This document shows positions 49,809 through 63,756 of a DNA stretch of 64,000 nt, one piece after another; position 1 is the first letter of the stretch; each line of letters opens with the position of its first letter. This stretch comes from Osmia lignaria lignaria (Eukaryota; Arthropoda; Insecta; Hymenoptera; Megachilidae). A model generated the notes under the pieces. That model saw only the letters and a program-made list of their open reading frames with translations. It did no database searches and was not told the DNA's origin. The translations under genes were made by a program, and so were the position numbers. The stretch is taken from assembly GCF_051020975.1 (NCBI RefSeq), contig NW_027478160.1:9074001-9138000 (forward strand), written 5' to 3'.

Positions 49809-52800
49809 ATCTGCAAATATCTCGGAAACGAAGCGAGCTATGGCAAAATGTTAAGAGACATTTTTTGTAGAGAATTATGTTTCCTACAATTTATGTTCTA
49901 TGATATTTTTTGATCAGAAGCGTAGTTTTCGAGATATATCGAGATACTTAAAAGTTCCGAAGCCGCACCAACATAATAGAGATACAGAAACACCGTGGCC
50001 CCTTTCTTTGAGATAACTGTGCACTAGTGCGAGCCGCAAATGCCACTTCCAGCTTAGCTGTGCAGAAGAAGAACAACAAGTAGAAGAAATATCTCGAAAT
50101 ATGTCCGTCAGGCCCCTTCCCTTGAGATATATCTGCAAATATCTCGGAAACGAAGCGAGCTATGGCAAAATCTTAAGAGACCTTTTTTGTAGAGAATTAT
50201 GTGTCCTACAATTTAGGTTCTATGATATTTTTTGATCAGAAGCGTAGTTTTCGAGATATATCGAGATATTTAAAAGTTCCGAAGCCGCACCAACATAATA
50301 GAGATACAGAAACACCGTGGCCCCTTTCATTGAGATAACTCTGCACTAGTGCAAGCCGCAAATGCCACTTCCAGCTTAGCTGTGCAGAAGAAGAACAACA
50401 AGAAGAAGAAATATCTCGAAATATGTCCGTCAGGCCCCTTCCCTTGAGATAAATCTGCAAATATCTCGGAAACGAAGAGAGCTATGGCAAAATGTTAAGA
50501 GACCTTTTTGGTAGAGAATTAAGTTTCCTACTTTTCATGTGATATGATATTTTTTGATCAGATGCGTAGTTCTCGAGATATATCAAGATATTTAAAAGTT
50601 CCGAAGCCGCACCAACATAATAGAGATACAGAAACACCGTGGCCCCTTTCTTTGAGATAACTCTGCACTATTGCGAGCTGCAAATGCCACTTCCAGCTTA
50701 GCTGTGCAGAAGAAGAACAACAAGAAGAAGAAATATCTCGAAATATGTCCGTCAGGCCCATTCCCTTGAGATATATCTGCAAATATCTCGGAAACGAAGC
50801 GAGCTATGGCAAAATGTTAAGAGACCTTTTTTGTAGAGAATTATGTTTCCTACAATTTAGTTTCTATGATATTTTTTGATCAGAAGCGTAGTTTTCGAGA
50901 TATATCGAGATATTTAAAAGTTCCGAAGCCGCACCAACATAATAGAGATACAGAAACACCGTGGCCCCTTTCTTTGAGATAACTCTGCACTAGTGCGAGC
51001 CGCAAATGCCACTTCCAGCTTAGCTGTGCAGAAGAAGAACAACAAGAAGAAGAAATATCTCGAAATATGTCCGTCAGGCCCCTTCCCTTGAGATAAATAT
51101 GCAAATATCTCGGAAACGAAGCGAGCTATGGCAAAATGTTAAGAGACCTTTTTTGTAGAGAATTAAGTTTCCTACTTTTTATGTTCTATGATATTTTTTG
51201 ATCAGATACGTAGTTCTCGAGATATATCAAGATATTTAAAAGTTCCGAAGCCGCACCAACATAATAGAGATACAGAAACACCGTGGCCCCTTTCTTTGAG
51301 ATAACTCTGCACTATTGCGAGCTGTAAATGCCACTTCCAGCTTAGCTGTGCAGAAGAAGAACAACAAGAAGAAGAAATATCTCGAAATATGTCCGTCAGG
51401 CCCCTTCCCTTGAGATATATCTGCAAATATCTCGGAAACGAAGCGAGCTATGGCAAAATGTTAAGAGACCTTTTTTGTAGAGAATTATGTTTGCTACAAT
51501 TTATGTTCTATGATATTTTTTGATCAGAAGCGTAGTTTTCGAGATATATCGAGATATTTAAAAGTTCCGAAGCCGCACCAACATAATAGAGATACAGAAA
51601 CACCGTGGCCCCTTTCTTTGAGATAACTCTGCACTAGTGCGAGCCGCAAATGCCACTTCCAGCTTAGCTGTGCAGAAGAAGAACAACAAGAAGAAGAAAT
51701 ATCTCGAAATATGTCCGTCAGGCCCCTTCCCTTGAGATAAATATGCAAATATCTCGGAAACGAAGCGAGCTATGGCAAAATGTGAAGAGACCTTTTTTGT
51801 AGAGAATTAAGTTTCCTACTTTTTATGTTCTATGATATTTTTTGATCAGATACGTAGTTCTCGAGATATATCAAGATATTTAAAAGTTCCGAAGCCGCAC
51901 CAACATAATAGAGATACAGAAACACCGTGGCCCCTTTCTTTGAGATAACTCTGCACTATTGCGAGCTGTAAATGCCACTTCCAGCTTAGCTGTGCAGAAG
52001 AAGAACAACAAGAAGAAGAAATATCTCGAAATATGTCCGTCAGGCCCCTTCCCTTGAGATATATCTGCAAATATCTCGGAAACGAAGCGAGCTATGGCAA
52101 AATGTTAAGAGACCTTTTTTGTAGAGAATTATGTTTCGTACAATTTATGTTCTATGATATTTTTTGATCAGAAGCGTAGTTTTCGAGATATATCGAGATA
52201 TTTAAAAGTTCCGAAGCCGCACCAACATAATAGAGATACAGAAACACCGTGGCCCCTTTCTTTGAGATAACTCTGCACTAGTGCGAGCCGCAAATGCCAC
52301 TTCCAGCTTAGCTGTGCAGAAGAAGAACAACAAGAAGAAGAAATATCTCGAAATATGTCCGTCAGGCCCCTTCCCTTGAGATAAATATGCAAATATCTCG
52401 GAAACGAAGCGTGCTATGGCAAAATGTTAAGAGACCTTTTTTGTAGAGAATTAAGTTTCCTACTTTTTATGTTCTATGATATTTTTTGATCAGATGCGTA
52501 GTTCTCGAGATATATCAAGATATTTAAAAGTTCCGAAGCCGCACCAACATAATAGAGATACAGAAACACCGTGGCCCCTTTCTTTGAGATAACTCTGCAC
52601 CATTGCGAGCTGCAAATGCCACTTCCAGCTTAGCTGTGCAGAGCAAGAACAACAAGAAGAAGAAATATCTCGAAATATGTCCGTCAGGCCAGTCCCTTTG
52701 AGCTGAATCTGCAAATATCTCGGAAACGAAGCGAGCTATGGCAAAATGTTAAGAGACGTTTTTTGTAGAGAATTATGTTTCCTACAATTTATGTTCTATG

Positions 52801-54960
52801 ATATTTTTTGATCAGAAGCGTAGTTTTCGAGATATATCGAGATATTTAAAAGTTCCGAAGCCGCACCAACATAATAGAGATACAGAAACACCGTGGCCCG
52901 TTTCTTTGAGATAACCCTGCACTAGTGCGAGCCGCAAATGCCACTTCCAGCTTAGCTGTGCAGAAGAAGAACAACAAGAAGAAGAAATATCTCGAAATAT
53001 GTCCGTCAGGCCCCTTCCCTTGAGATAAATATGCAAATATCTCGGAAACGAAGCGAGCTATGGCAAAATGTTAAGAGACCTTTTTTGTAGAGAATTAAGT
53101 TTCCTACTTTTTATGTTCTATGATATTTTTTGATCAGATACGTAGTTCTCGAGATATATCAAGATATTTAAAAGTTCCGAAGCCGCACCAACATAATAGA
53201 GATACAGAAACACCGTGGCCCCTTTCTTTGAGATAACTCTGCACTATTGCGAGCTGTAAATGCCACTTCCAGCTTAGCTGTGCAGAAGAAGAACAACAAG
53301 AAGAAGAAATATCTCGAAATATGTCCGTCAGGCCCCTTCCCTTGAGATATATCTGCAAGTATCTCGGAAACGAAGCGAGCTATGGCAAAATGTTAAGAGA
53401 CCTTTTTTGTAGAGAATTATGTTTGCTACAATTTATGTTCTATGATATTTTTTGATCAGAAGCGTAGTTTTCGAGATATATCGAGATATTTAAAAGTTCC
53501 GAAGCCGCACCAACATAATAGAGATACAGAAACACCGTGGCCCCTTTCTTTGAGATAACTCTGCACTAGTGCGAGCCGCAAATGCCACTTCCAGCTTAGC
53601 TGTGCAGAAGAAGAACAACAAGAAGAAGAAATATCTCGAAATATGTCCGTCAGACCCCTTCCCTTGAGATGAATCTGCAAATATCTCGGAAACGAAGCGA
53701 GCTATGGCAAAATGTTAAGAGACCTTTTTTGTAGAGAACAATGTTTCCTACAATTTACGTTCTATGATATTTTTTGATCAGAAGCGTAGTTTTCGAGATA
53801 TATCGAGATATTTAAAAGTTCCGAAGACGCACCAACATAATAGAGATACAGAAACACCGTGGCCCCTTTCTTTGAGATAACTGTGCGCACGTGCGAGCCG
53901 CAAATGCCACTTCCAGCTTAGCTGTGCAGAAGAAGAACAACAAGAAGAAGAAATATCTCGAAATATGTCCGTCAGGCCAGTTCCTTTGAGCTGAATCTGC
54001 AAATATCTCGGAAACGAAGCGAGCTATGGCAAAATGTTAAGAGACCTTTTTTGTAGAGAATTATGTTTCCTACAATTTATGTTCTATGATATTTTTTGAT
54101 CAGAAGCGTAGTTTTCGAGATATATCGAGATATTTAAAAGTTCCGAAGCCGCACCAACATAATAGAGATACAGAAACACCGTGGCCCCTTTCTTTGAGAT
54201 AACTCTGCACTAGTGCGAGCCGCAAATGCCACTTCCAGCTTAGCTGTGCAGAAGAAGAACAACAAGAAGAAGAAATATCTCGAAATATGCCCGTCAGGCC
54301 CCTTCCATTGAAATATATCTGCAAATATCTCGGAAACGAAGCGAGCTATGGCAAAATGTTAAGAGACCGTTTTTGTAGAGAATTAAGTTTCCTACTTTTT
54401 ATGTTCTATGATATTTTTTGATCAGACGCGTAGTTCTCGAGATATATCAAGATATTTAAAAGTTCCGAAGACGCACCAACATAATAGAGATACAGAAACA
54501 CCGTGGCCCCTTTCTTTGAGATAACTCTGCACCATTGCGAGCTGCAAATGCCACTTCCAGCTTAGCTGTGCAGAAGAAGAACAACAAGAAGAAGAAATAT
54601 CTCGAAATATGTCCGTCAGACCCCTTCCCTTGAGATGAATCTGCAAATATCTCGGAAACGAAGCGAGCTATGGCAAAATGTTAAGAGACCTTTTTTGTAG
54701 AGAACAATGTTTCCTACAATTTACGTTCTATGATATTTTTTGATCAGAAGCGTAGTTTCCGAGATATATCGAGATATTTAAAAGTTCCGAAGACGCACCA
54801 ACATAATAGAGATACAGAAACACCGTGGCCCCTTTCGTTGAGATAACTCTGCACTGTTGCGAGCTGTAAATGCCACTTCCAGCTTAGCTGTGCAGAAGAA
54901 GAACAACAAGAAGAACAAATATCTCGAAATATGTCCGTCAGGCCCCTTCCCTTGAGATAA
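49809..54960. repeat. 16-unit higher-order repeat (5152 bp), copy 2 (direct tandem)
   Basis: Adjacent to copy 1 with no gap. Differences seen by eye are 46540 C/51692 A, 47748 C/52900 G, 48823 A/53975 G, 48954 A/54106 G, 49319 C/54471 A and 49764 G/54916 C, about 0.1 percent. The next mismatches, 54960 and 55012, fall where a clean tandem duplication should end. Confidence 0.93.
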
Positions 54961-57615
54961 ATCTGCAAATATCTCGGAAACGAAGCGAGCTATGGCAAAA
55001 TGTTAAGAGACCTTTTTTGTAGAGAATTATGTTTCCTACTTTTTATGTTCTATGATATTTTTTGATCAGACGCGTAGTTCTCGAGATATATCAAGATATT
55101 TAAAAGTTCCGAAGCCGCACCAACATAATAGAGATACAGAAACACCGTGGCCCCTTTCTTTGAGATAACTCTGCACTATTGCGAGCTGCAAATGCCACTT
55201 CCAGCTTAGCTGTGCAGAAGAAGAACAACAAGAAGAAGAAATATCTCGAAATATGTCCGTCAGGCCAGTTCCTTTGAGCTGAATCTGCAAATATCTCGGA
55301 AACGAAGCGAGCTATGGCAAAATGTTAAGAGACGTTTTTTGTAGAGAATTATGTTTCCTACAATTTATGTTCCATGATATTTTTTGATCAGAAGCGTAGT
55401 TTTCGAGATATATCGAGATATTTAAAAGTTCCGAAGACGCACCAACATAATAGAGATACAGAAACACCGTGGCCCCTTTCTTTGAGATAACTGTGCACTA
55501 GTGCGAGCCGCAAATGCCACTTCCAGCTTAGCTGTGCTGAAGAAGAACAACAAGAAGAAGAAATATCTCGAAATATGCCCGTCAGGCCCCTTCCATTGAA
55601 ATATATCTGCAAATATCTCGGAAACGAAGCGAGCTATGGCAAAATGTTAAGAGACCGTTTTTGTAGAGAATTAAGTTTCCTACTTTTTATGTTCTATGAT
55701 ATTTTTTGATCAGACGCGTAGTTCTCGAGATATATCAAGATATTTAAAAGTTCCGAAGCCGCACCAACATAATAGAGATACAGAAACACCGTGGCCCCTT
55801 TCGTTGAGATAACTCTGCACTAGTGCGAGGGGCAAATGCCACTTCCAGCTTAGCTGTGCAGAAGAAGAACAACAAGAAGAACAAATATCTCGAAATATGT
55901 CCGTCAGGCCCCTTCCCTTGAGATAAATCTGCAAATATCTCGGAAACGAAGCGAGCTATGGCAAAATGTTAAGAGACCTTTTTTGTAGAGAACAATGTTT
56001 CCTACAATTTACGTTCTATGATATTTTTTGATCAGAAGCGTAGTTTTCGAGATATATCGAGATATTTAAAAGTTCCGAAGACGCACCAACATAATAGAGA
56101 TACAGAAACACCGTGGCCCCTTTCTTTGAGATAACTGTGCGCACGTGCGAGCCGCAAATGCCACTTCCAGCTTAGCTGTGCAGAAGAAGAACAACAAGAA
56201 GAAGAAATATCTCGAAATATGTCCGTCAGGCCAGTTCCTTTGAGCTGAATCTGCAAATATCTCGGAAACGAAGCGAGCTATGGCAAAATGTTAAGAGACC
56301 TTTTTTGTAGAGAATTATGTTTCCTACTTTTTATGTTCTATGATATTTTTTGATCAGACGCGTAGTTCTCGAGATATATCAAGATATTTAAAAGTTCCGA
56401 AGCCGCACCAACATAATAGAGATACAGAAACACCGTGGCCCCTTTCTTTGAGATAACTCTGCACTATTGCGAGCTGCAAATGCCACTTCCAGCTTAGCTG
56501 TGCAGAAGAAGAACAACAAGAAGAAGAAATATCTCGAAATATGTCCGTCAGGCCAGTTCCTTTGAGCTGAATCTGCAAATATCTCGGAAACGAAGCGAGC
56601 TATGGCAAAATGTTAAGAGACGTTTTTTGTAGAGAATTATGTTTCCTACAATTTATGTTCCATGATATTTTTTGATCAGAAGCGTAGTTTTCGAGATATA
56701 TCGAGATATTTAAAAGTTCCGAAGACGCACCAACATAATAGAGATACAGAAACACCGTGGCCCCTTTCTTTGAGATAACTGTGCACTAGTGCGAGCCGCA
56801 AATGCCACTTCCAGCTTAGCTGTGCTGAAGAAGAACAACAAGAAGAAGAAATATCTCGAAATATGCCCGTCAGGCCCCTTCCATTGAAATATATCTGCAA
56901 ATATCTCGGAAACGAAGCGAGCTATGGCAAAATGTTAAGAGACCGTTTTTGTAGAGAATTAAGTTTCCTACTTTTTATGTTCTATGATATTTTTTGATCA
57001 GACGCGTAGTTCTCGAGATATATCAAGATATTTAAAAGTTCCGAAGCCGCACCAACATAATAGAGATACAGAAACACCGTGGCCCCTTTCGTTGAGATAA
57101 CTCTGCACTAGTGCGAGGGGCAAATGCCACTTCCAGCTTAGCTGTGCAGAAGAAGAACAACAAGAAGAACAAATATCTCGAAATATGTCCGTCAGGCCCC
57201 TTCCCTTGAGATAAATCTGCAAATATCTCGGAAACGAAGCGAGCTATGGCAAAATGTTAAGAGACCTTTTTTGTAGAGAACAATGTTTCCTACAATTTAC
57301 GTTCTATGATATTTTTTGATCAGAAGCGTAGTTTTCGAGATATATCGAGATATTTAAAAGTTCCGAAGACGCACCAACATAATAGAGATACAGAAACACC
57401 GTGGCCCCTTTCTTTGAGATAACTGTGCGCACGTGCGAGCCGCAAATGCCACTTCCAGCTTAGCTGTGCAGAAGAAGAACAACAAGAAGAAGAAATATCT
57501 CGAAATATGTCCGTCAGGCCAGTTCCTTTGAGCTGAATCTGCAAATATCTCGGAAACGAAGCGAGCTATGGCAAAATGTTAAGAGACCTTTTTTGTAGAG
57601 AATTATGTTTCCTAC
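54961..57615. repeat. 1288-bp (4-unit) tandem duplication
   Basis: Units 55063, 55385, 55707 and 56029 match 56351, 56673, 56995 and 57317. Shared markers are GTTCCATGAT, GTGCTGAAGAAG, GTGCGAGGGGC, AAGAACAAATATC and GTGCGCACGTGCG. The match ends where the spacer at about 57614 reads CTACAATTT against CTACTTTTT at about 56326. Confidence 0.87.
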
Positions 57616-60600
57616 AATTTATGTTCTATGATATTTTTTGATCAGAAGCGTAGTTTTCGAGATATATCGAGATATTTAAAAGTTCCGAAGCCGCACCAAC
57701 ATAATAGAGATACAGAAACACCGTGGCCCCTTTCTTTGAGATAACTCTGCACTAGTGCGAGCCGCAAATGCCACTTCCAGCTTAGCTGTGCAGAAGAAGA
57801 ACAACAAGAAGAAGAAATATCTCGAAATATGCCCGTCAGGCCCCTTCCATTGAAATATATCTGCAAATATCTCGGAAACGAAGCGAGCTATGGCAAAATG
57901 TTAAGAGACCGTTTTTGTAGAGAATTAAGTTTCCTACTTTTTATGTTCTATGATATTTTTTGATCAGACGCGTAGTTCTCGAGATATATCAAGATATTTA
58001 AAAGTTCCGAAGCCGCACCAACATAATAGAGATACAGAAACACCGTGGCCCCTTTCTTTGAGATAACTCTGCACCATTGCGAGCTGCAAATGCCACTTCC
58101 AGCTTAGCTGTGCAGAAGAAGAACAACAAGAAGAAGAAATATCTCGAAATATGTCCGTCAGACCCCTTCCCTTGAGATGAATCTGCAAATATCTCGGAAA
58201 CGAAGCGAGCTATGGCAAAATGTTAAGAGACCTTTTTTGTAGAGAACAATGTTTCCTACAATTTACGTTCTATGATATTTTTTGATCAGAAGCGTAGTTT
58301 TCGAGATATATCGAGATATTTAAAAGTTCCGAAGACGCACCAACATAATAGAGATACAGAAACACCGTGGCCCCTTTCTTTGAGATAACTGTGCGCACGT
58401 GCGAGCCGCAAATGCCACTTCCAGCTTAGCTGTGCAGAAGAAGAACAACAAGAAGAAGAAATATCTCGAAATATGTCCGTCAGGCCAGTTCCTTTGAGCT
58501 GAATCTGCAAATATCTCGGAAACCAAGCGAGCTATGGCAAAATGTTAAGAGACCTTTTTTGTAGAGAATTATGTTTCCTACAATTTATGTTCCATGATAT
58601 TTTTTGATCAGAAGCGTAGTTTTCGAGATATATCGAGATATTTAAAAGTTCCGAAGACGCACCAACATAATAGAGATACAGAAACACCGTGGCCCCTTTC
58701 GTTGAGATAACTCTGCACTGTTGCGAGCTGTAAATGCCACTTCCAGCTTAGCTGTGCAGAAGAAGAACAACAAGAAGAAGAAATATCTCGAAATATGTCC
58801 GTCAGGCCCCTTCCCTTGAGATATATCTGCAAATATCTCGGAAACGAAGCGAGCTATGGCAAAATGTTAAGAGACCTTTTTTGTAGAGAATTATGCTTCC
58901 TACAATTTATGTTCTATGATATTTTTTGATCAGAAGCGTAGTTTTCGAGATATATCGAGATATTTAAAAGTTCCGAAGCCGCACCAACATAATAGAGATA
59001 CAGAAACACCGTGGCCCCTTTCTTTGAGATAACTCTGCACTAGTGCGAGCCGCAAATGCCACTTCCAGCTTAGCTGTGCAGAAGAAGAACAACAAGAAGA
59101 AGAAATATCTCGAAATATGTCCGTCAGGCCCCTTCCCTTGAGATAAATATGCAAATATCTCGGAAACGAAGCGAGCTATGGCAAAATGTTAAGAGACCTT
59201 TTTTGTAGCGAATTAAGTTTCCTACTTTTTATGTTCGATGATATTTTTTGATCAGATGCGTAGTTCTCGAGATATATCAAGATATTTAAAAGTTCCGAAG
59301 CTGCACCAACATAATAGAGGTACAGAAACACCGTGGCCTCTTTCTTTGAGATAACTCTGCACTATTGCGAGCTGCAAATGCCACTTCGAGCTTAGCTGTG
59401 CAGAAGAAGGACAACAAGAAGAAGAAATATCTCGAAATATGTCCGTCAGACCCCTTCCCTTGAGATGAATCTGCAAATATCTCGGAAACGAAGCGAGCTA
59501 TGGCAAAATGTTGAGAGACCTTTTTTGTAGAGAATAATGTTTCCTACAATTTACGTTCTATGATATTTTTTGATCAGAAGCGTAGTTTTCGAGATATATC
59601 GAGATATTTAAAAGTTCCGAAGACGCACCAACATAATAGAGATACAGAAACACCGTGGCCCCTTTCTTTGAGATAACTGTGCACTAGTGCGAGCCGCAAA
59701 TGCCACTTCCAGCTTAGCTGTGCAGAAGAAGAACAACAAGAAGAAGAAATATCTCGAAATATGCCCGTCAGGCCCCTTCCATTGAAATATATCTGCAAAT
59801 ATCTCGGAAACGAAGCGAGCTATGGCAAAATGTTAAGAGACCGTTTTTGTAGAGAATTAAGTTTCCAACTTTTTATGTTCTATGATATTTTTTGATCAGA
59901 CGCGTAGTTCTCGAGATATATCAAGATATTTAAAAGTTCCGAAGCCGCACCAACATAATAGAGATACAGAAACACCGTGGCCCCTTTCGTTGAGATAACT
60001 CTGCACTAGTGCGAGCCGCAAATGCCACTTCCAGCTTAGCTGTGCAGAAGAAGAACAACAAGAAGAAGAAATATCTCGAAATATGTCCGTCAGGCCCCTT
60101 CCCTTGAGATAAATCTGCAAATATCTCGGAAACGAAGAGAGCTATGGCAAAATGTTAAGAGACCTTTTTTGTAGAGAATTAAGTTTCCTACTTTTCATGT
60201 TCTATGATATTTTTTGATCAGATGCGTAGTTCTCGAGATATATCAAGATATTTAAAAGTTCCGAAGCCGCACCAACATAATAGAGATACAGAAACACCGT
60301 GGCCCCTTTCTTTGAGATAACTCTGAACTATTGCGAGCTGCAAATGCCACTTCCAGCTTAGCTGTGCAGAAGAAGAACAACAAGAAGAAGAAATATCTCG
60401 AAATATGTCCGCCAGGCCCCTTCCCTTGAGATAAATCTGCAAATATCTCGGAAACGAAGAGAGCTATGGCAAAATGTTAAGAGACCTGTTTTGTAGAGAA
60501 TTAAGTTTCCTACTTTTCATGTTCTATGATATTTTTTGATCAGATGCGTAGTTCCCGAGATATATCAAGATATTTAAAAGTTCCGAAGCCGCACCAACAT

Positions 60601-61180
60601 AATAGAGATACAGAAACACCGTGGCCCCTTTCTTTGAGATAACTCTGCACTGTTGCGAGCTGTAAATGCCACTTCCAGCTTAGCTGTGCAGAAGAAGAAC
60701 AACAAGAAGAAGAAATATCTCGAAATATGTCCGTCAGGCCCCTTCCCTTGAGATATATCTGCAAATATCTCGGAAACGAAGCGAGCTATGGCAAAATGTT
60801 AAGAGACCTTTTTTGTAGAGAATTATGCTTCCTACAATTTATGTTCTATGATATTTTTTGATCAGAAGCGTAGTTTTCGAGATATATCGAGATATTTAAA
60901 AGTTCCGAAGCCGCACCAACATAATAGAGATACAGAAACACCGTGGCCCCTTTCGTTGAGATAACTCTGCACTAGTGCGAGGGGCAAATGCCACTTCCAG
61001 CTTAGCTGTGCAGAAGAAGAACAACAAGAAGAACAAATATCTCGAAATATGTCCGACAGGCCCCTTCCCTTGCGATAAATCTGCAAATATCTCGGAAACG
61101 AAGCGAGCTATGGCGAAATGTTAAGAGACCTTTTTTGTAGAGAATTAAGTTTCCTACTTTTTATCTTCTATGATATTTTT
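54961..61180. repeat. Satellite domain 8: 4-unit repeats and CCGAAGACGC units
   Basis: Many units carry CCGAAGACGCACC, GAGAACAATG or CATTGAAATATATC, resembling the right end of the 16-unit block. Units 57317, 57639 and 57961 match 53775, 54097 and 54419 at a shift of 3542 bp (11 units). The domain includes a 1288-bp tandem duplication. Confidence 0.65.
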
Positions 61181-63756
61181 TGATCAGATGCGTAGTTCTC
61201 GAAATATATCAAGATATTTAAAAGTTCCGAAGCCGCACCAACATAATAGAGATACAGAAACACCGTGGCCCCTCTCTTTGAGATAACTCTGCACTATTGC
61301 GAGCTGCAAATGCCACTTCCAGCTTAGCTGTGCAGAGGAAGAACAACAAGAAGAAGAAATATCTCGAAATATGTCCGTCAGGCCAGTTCCTTTGAGCTGA
61401 ATCTGCAAATATCTCGGAAACGAAGCGAGCTATGGCAAAATGTTAAGAGACGTTTTTTGTAGAGAATTATGTTTCCTACAATTTATGTTCTATGATATTT
61501 TTTGATCAGAAGCGTAGTTTTCGAGATATATCGAGATATTTAAAAGTTCCGATGCCGCACCAACATAATAGGGATACAGAAACACCGTGGCCCCTTTCTT
61601 TGAGATAACTCTGCACTAGTGCGAGCCGCAAATGCCACTTCCAGCTTAGCTGTGCAGAAGAAGAACAACAAGAAGAAGAAATATCTCGAAATATGTCCGT
61701 CAGGCCCCTTCCCTTGAGATAAATCTGCAAATATCTCGGAAACGAAGCGAGCTATGGCAAAATGTTAAGAGACCTTTTTTGTAGAGAATTATGTTTTCTA
61801 CAATTTATGTTCTATGATATTTTTTGATCAGAAGCGTAGTTTTCGAGATATATCGAGATATTTAAAAGTTCCGAAGCCGCACCAACATAATAGAGATACA
61901 GAAACACCGTGGCCCCTTTCTTTGAGATAACTCTGCACTAGTGCGAGCTGCAAATGCCACTTCCAGCTTAGCTGTGCAGAAGAAGAACAACAAGAAGAAG
62001 AAATATCTCGAAATATGTCCGTCAGGCCCCTTCCCTTGAGATAAATCTGCAAATATCTCGGAAACGAAGCGAGCTATGGCAAAATGTTAAGAGAACTTTT
62101 TTGTAGAGAATTAAGTTTCCTACTTTTTATGTTCTATGATATTTTTTGATCAGATGCGTAGTTCTCGAGATATATCAAGATATTTAAAAGTTCCGAAGCC
62201 GCACCAACATAATAGAGATACAGAAACACCGTGGCCCCTTTCTTTGAGATAACTCTGCACTAGTGCGAGCCGCAAATGCCACTTCCAGCTTAGCTGTGCA
62301 GAAGAAGAACAACAAGAAGAAGAAATATCTCGAAATATGTCCGTCAGGCCCCTTCCCTTGAGATAAATCTGCAAATATCTCGGAAACGAAGCGAGCTATG
62401 GCAAAATGTTAAGAGACCTTTTCTGTAGAGAATTATGTTTCCTACAATTTATGTTCTATGATATTTTTTGATCAGAAGCGTAGTTTTCGAGATATATCGA
62501 GATATTTAAAAGTTCCGAAGCCGCACCAACATAATAGAGATACAGAAACACCGTGGCCCCTTTCTTTGAGATAACTCTGCACTAGTGCGAGCTGCAAATG
62601 CCACTTCCAGCTTAGCTGTGCAGAAGAAGAACAACAAGAAGAAGAAATATCTCGAAATATGTCCGTCAGGCCCCTTCCCTTGAGATAAATCTGCAAATAT
62701 CTCGGAAACGAAGCGAGCTATGGCGAAATGTTAAGAGACCTTTTTTGTAGAGAATTAAGTTTCCTACTTTTTATCTTCTATGATATTTTTTGATCAGATG
62801 CGTAGTTCTCGAAATATATCAAGATATTTAAAAGTTCCGAAGCAGCACCAACATAATAGAGATACAGAAACACCGTGGCCCCTCTCTTTGAGATAACTCT
62901 GCACTATTGCGAGCTGCAAATGCCACTTCCAGCTTAGCTGTGCAGAAGAAGAACAACAAGAATAAGAAATATCTCGAAATATGTCCGTCACGCCCCTTCC
63001 CTTGAGATAAATCTGCAAATATCTCGGAAACGAAGCGAGCTATGGCAAAATGTTTAGAGACCTTTCTTGTAGAGAATTAAGTTTCCTACTTTTTATGTAG
63101 TATGATATTTTTCGATCAGATGCGTAGTTCTCGAGATATATCAAGATATTTAAAAGTTCCGAAGCCGCACCAACATAATAGAGATACAGAAACACCGTGG
63201 CCCCTTTCTTTGAGATAACTCTGCACTAGTGCGAGCTGCAAATGCCACTTCCAGCTTAGCTGTGCAGAAGAAGAACAACAAGAAGAAGAAATATCTCGAA
63301 ATATGTCCGTCAGGCCCCTTCCCTTGAGATAAATCTGCAAATATCTCGGAAACGAAGCGAGCTATGGCAAAATGTTAAGAGACCTTTTTTGTAGAGAATT
63401 AAGTTTCCTACTTTTTATGTTCTATGATATTTTTTGATCAGATGCGTAGTTCTCGAGATATATCAAGATATTTAAAAGTTCCGAAGCCGCACCAACATAA
63501 TAGAGATACAGAAACACCGTGGCCCCTTTCTTTGAGATAACTCTGCACTAGTGCGAGCTGCAAATGCCACTTCCAGCTTAGCTGTGCAGAAGAAGAACAA
63601 CAAAAAGAAGAAATATCTCGAAATATGTCCGTCAGGCCCCTTCCCTTGAGATAAATCTGCAAATATCTCGGAAATGAAGCGAGCTATGGCAAAATGTTAA
63701 GAGACCTTTTTTGTAGAGAATTAAGTTTCCGACTTTTTATGTTCTATGATATTTTT
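61181..63756. repeat. Satellite domain 9: mixed units with 2- and 5-unit repeats
   Basis: Units 61825 and 62469 both combine a type B head with GTGCGAGCTGC. The pair of markers ATGGCGAAATG and CTCGAAATATATC recurs at about 61111/61198 and 62721/62808, a shift of 1610 bp (5 units). Unit 63113 is preceded by ATGTAGTATGAT, otherwise seen at the 31858 junction. Confidence 0.7.
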
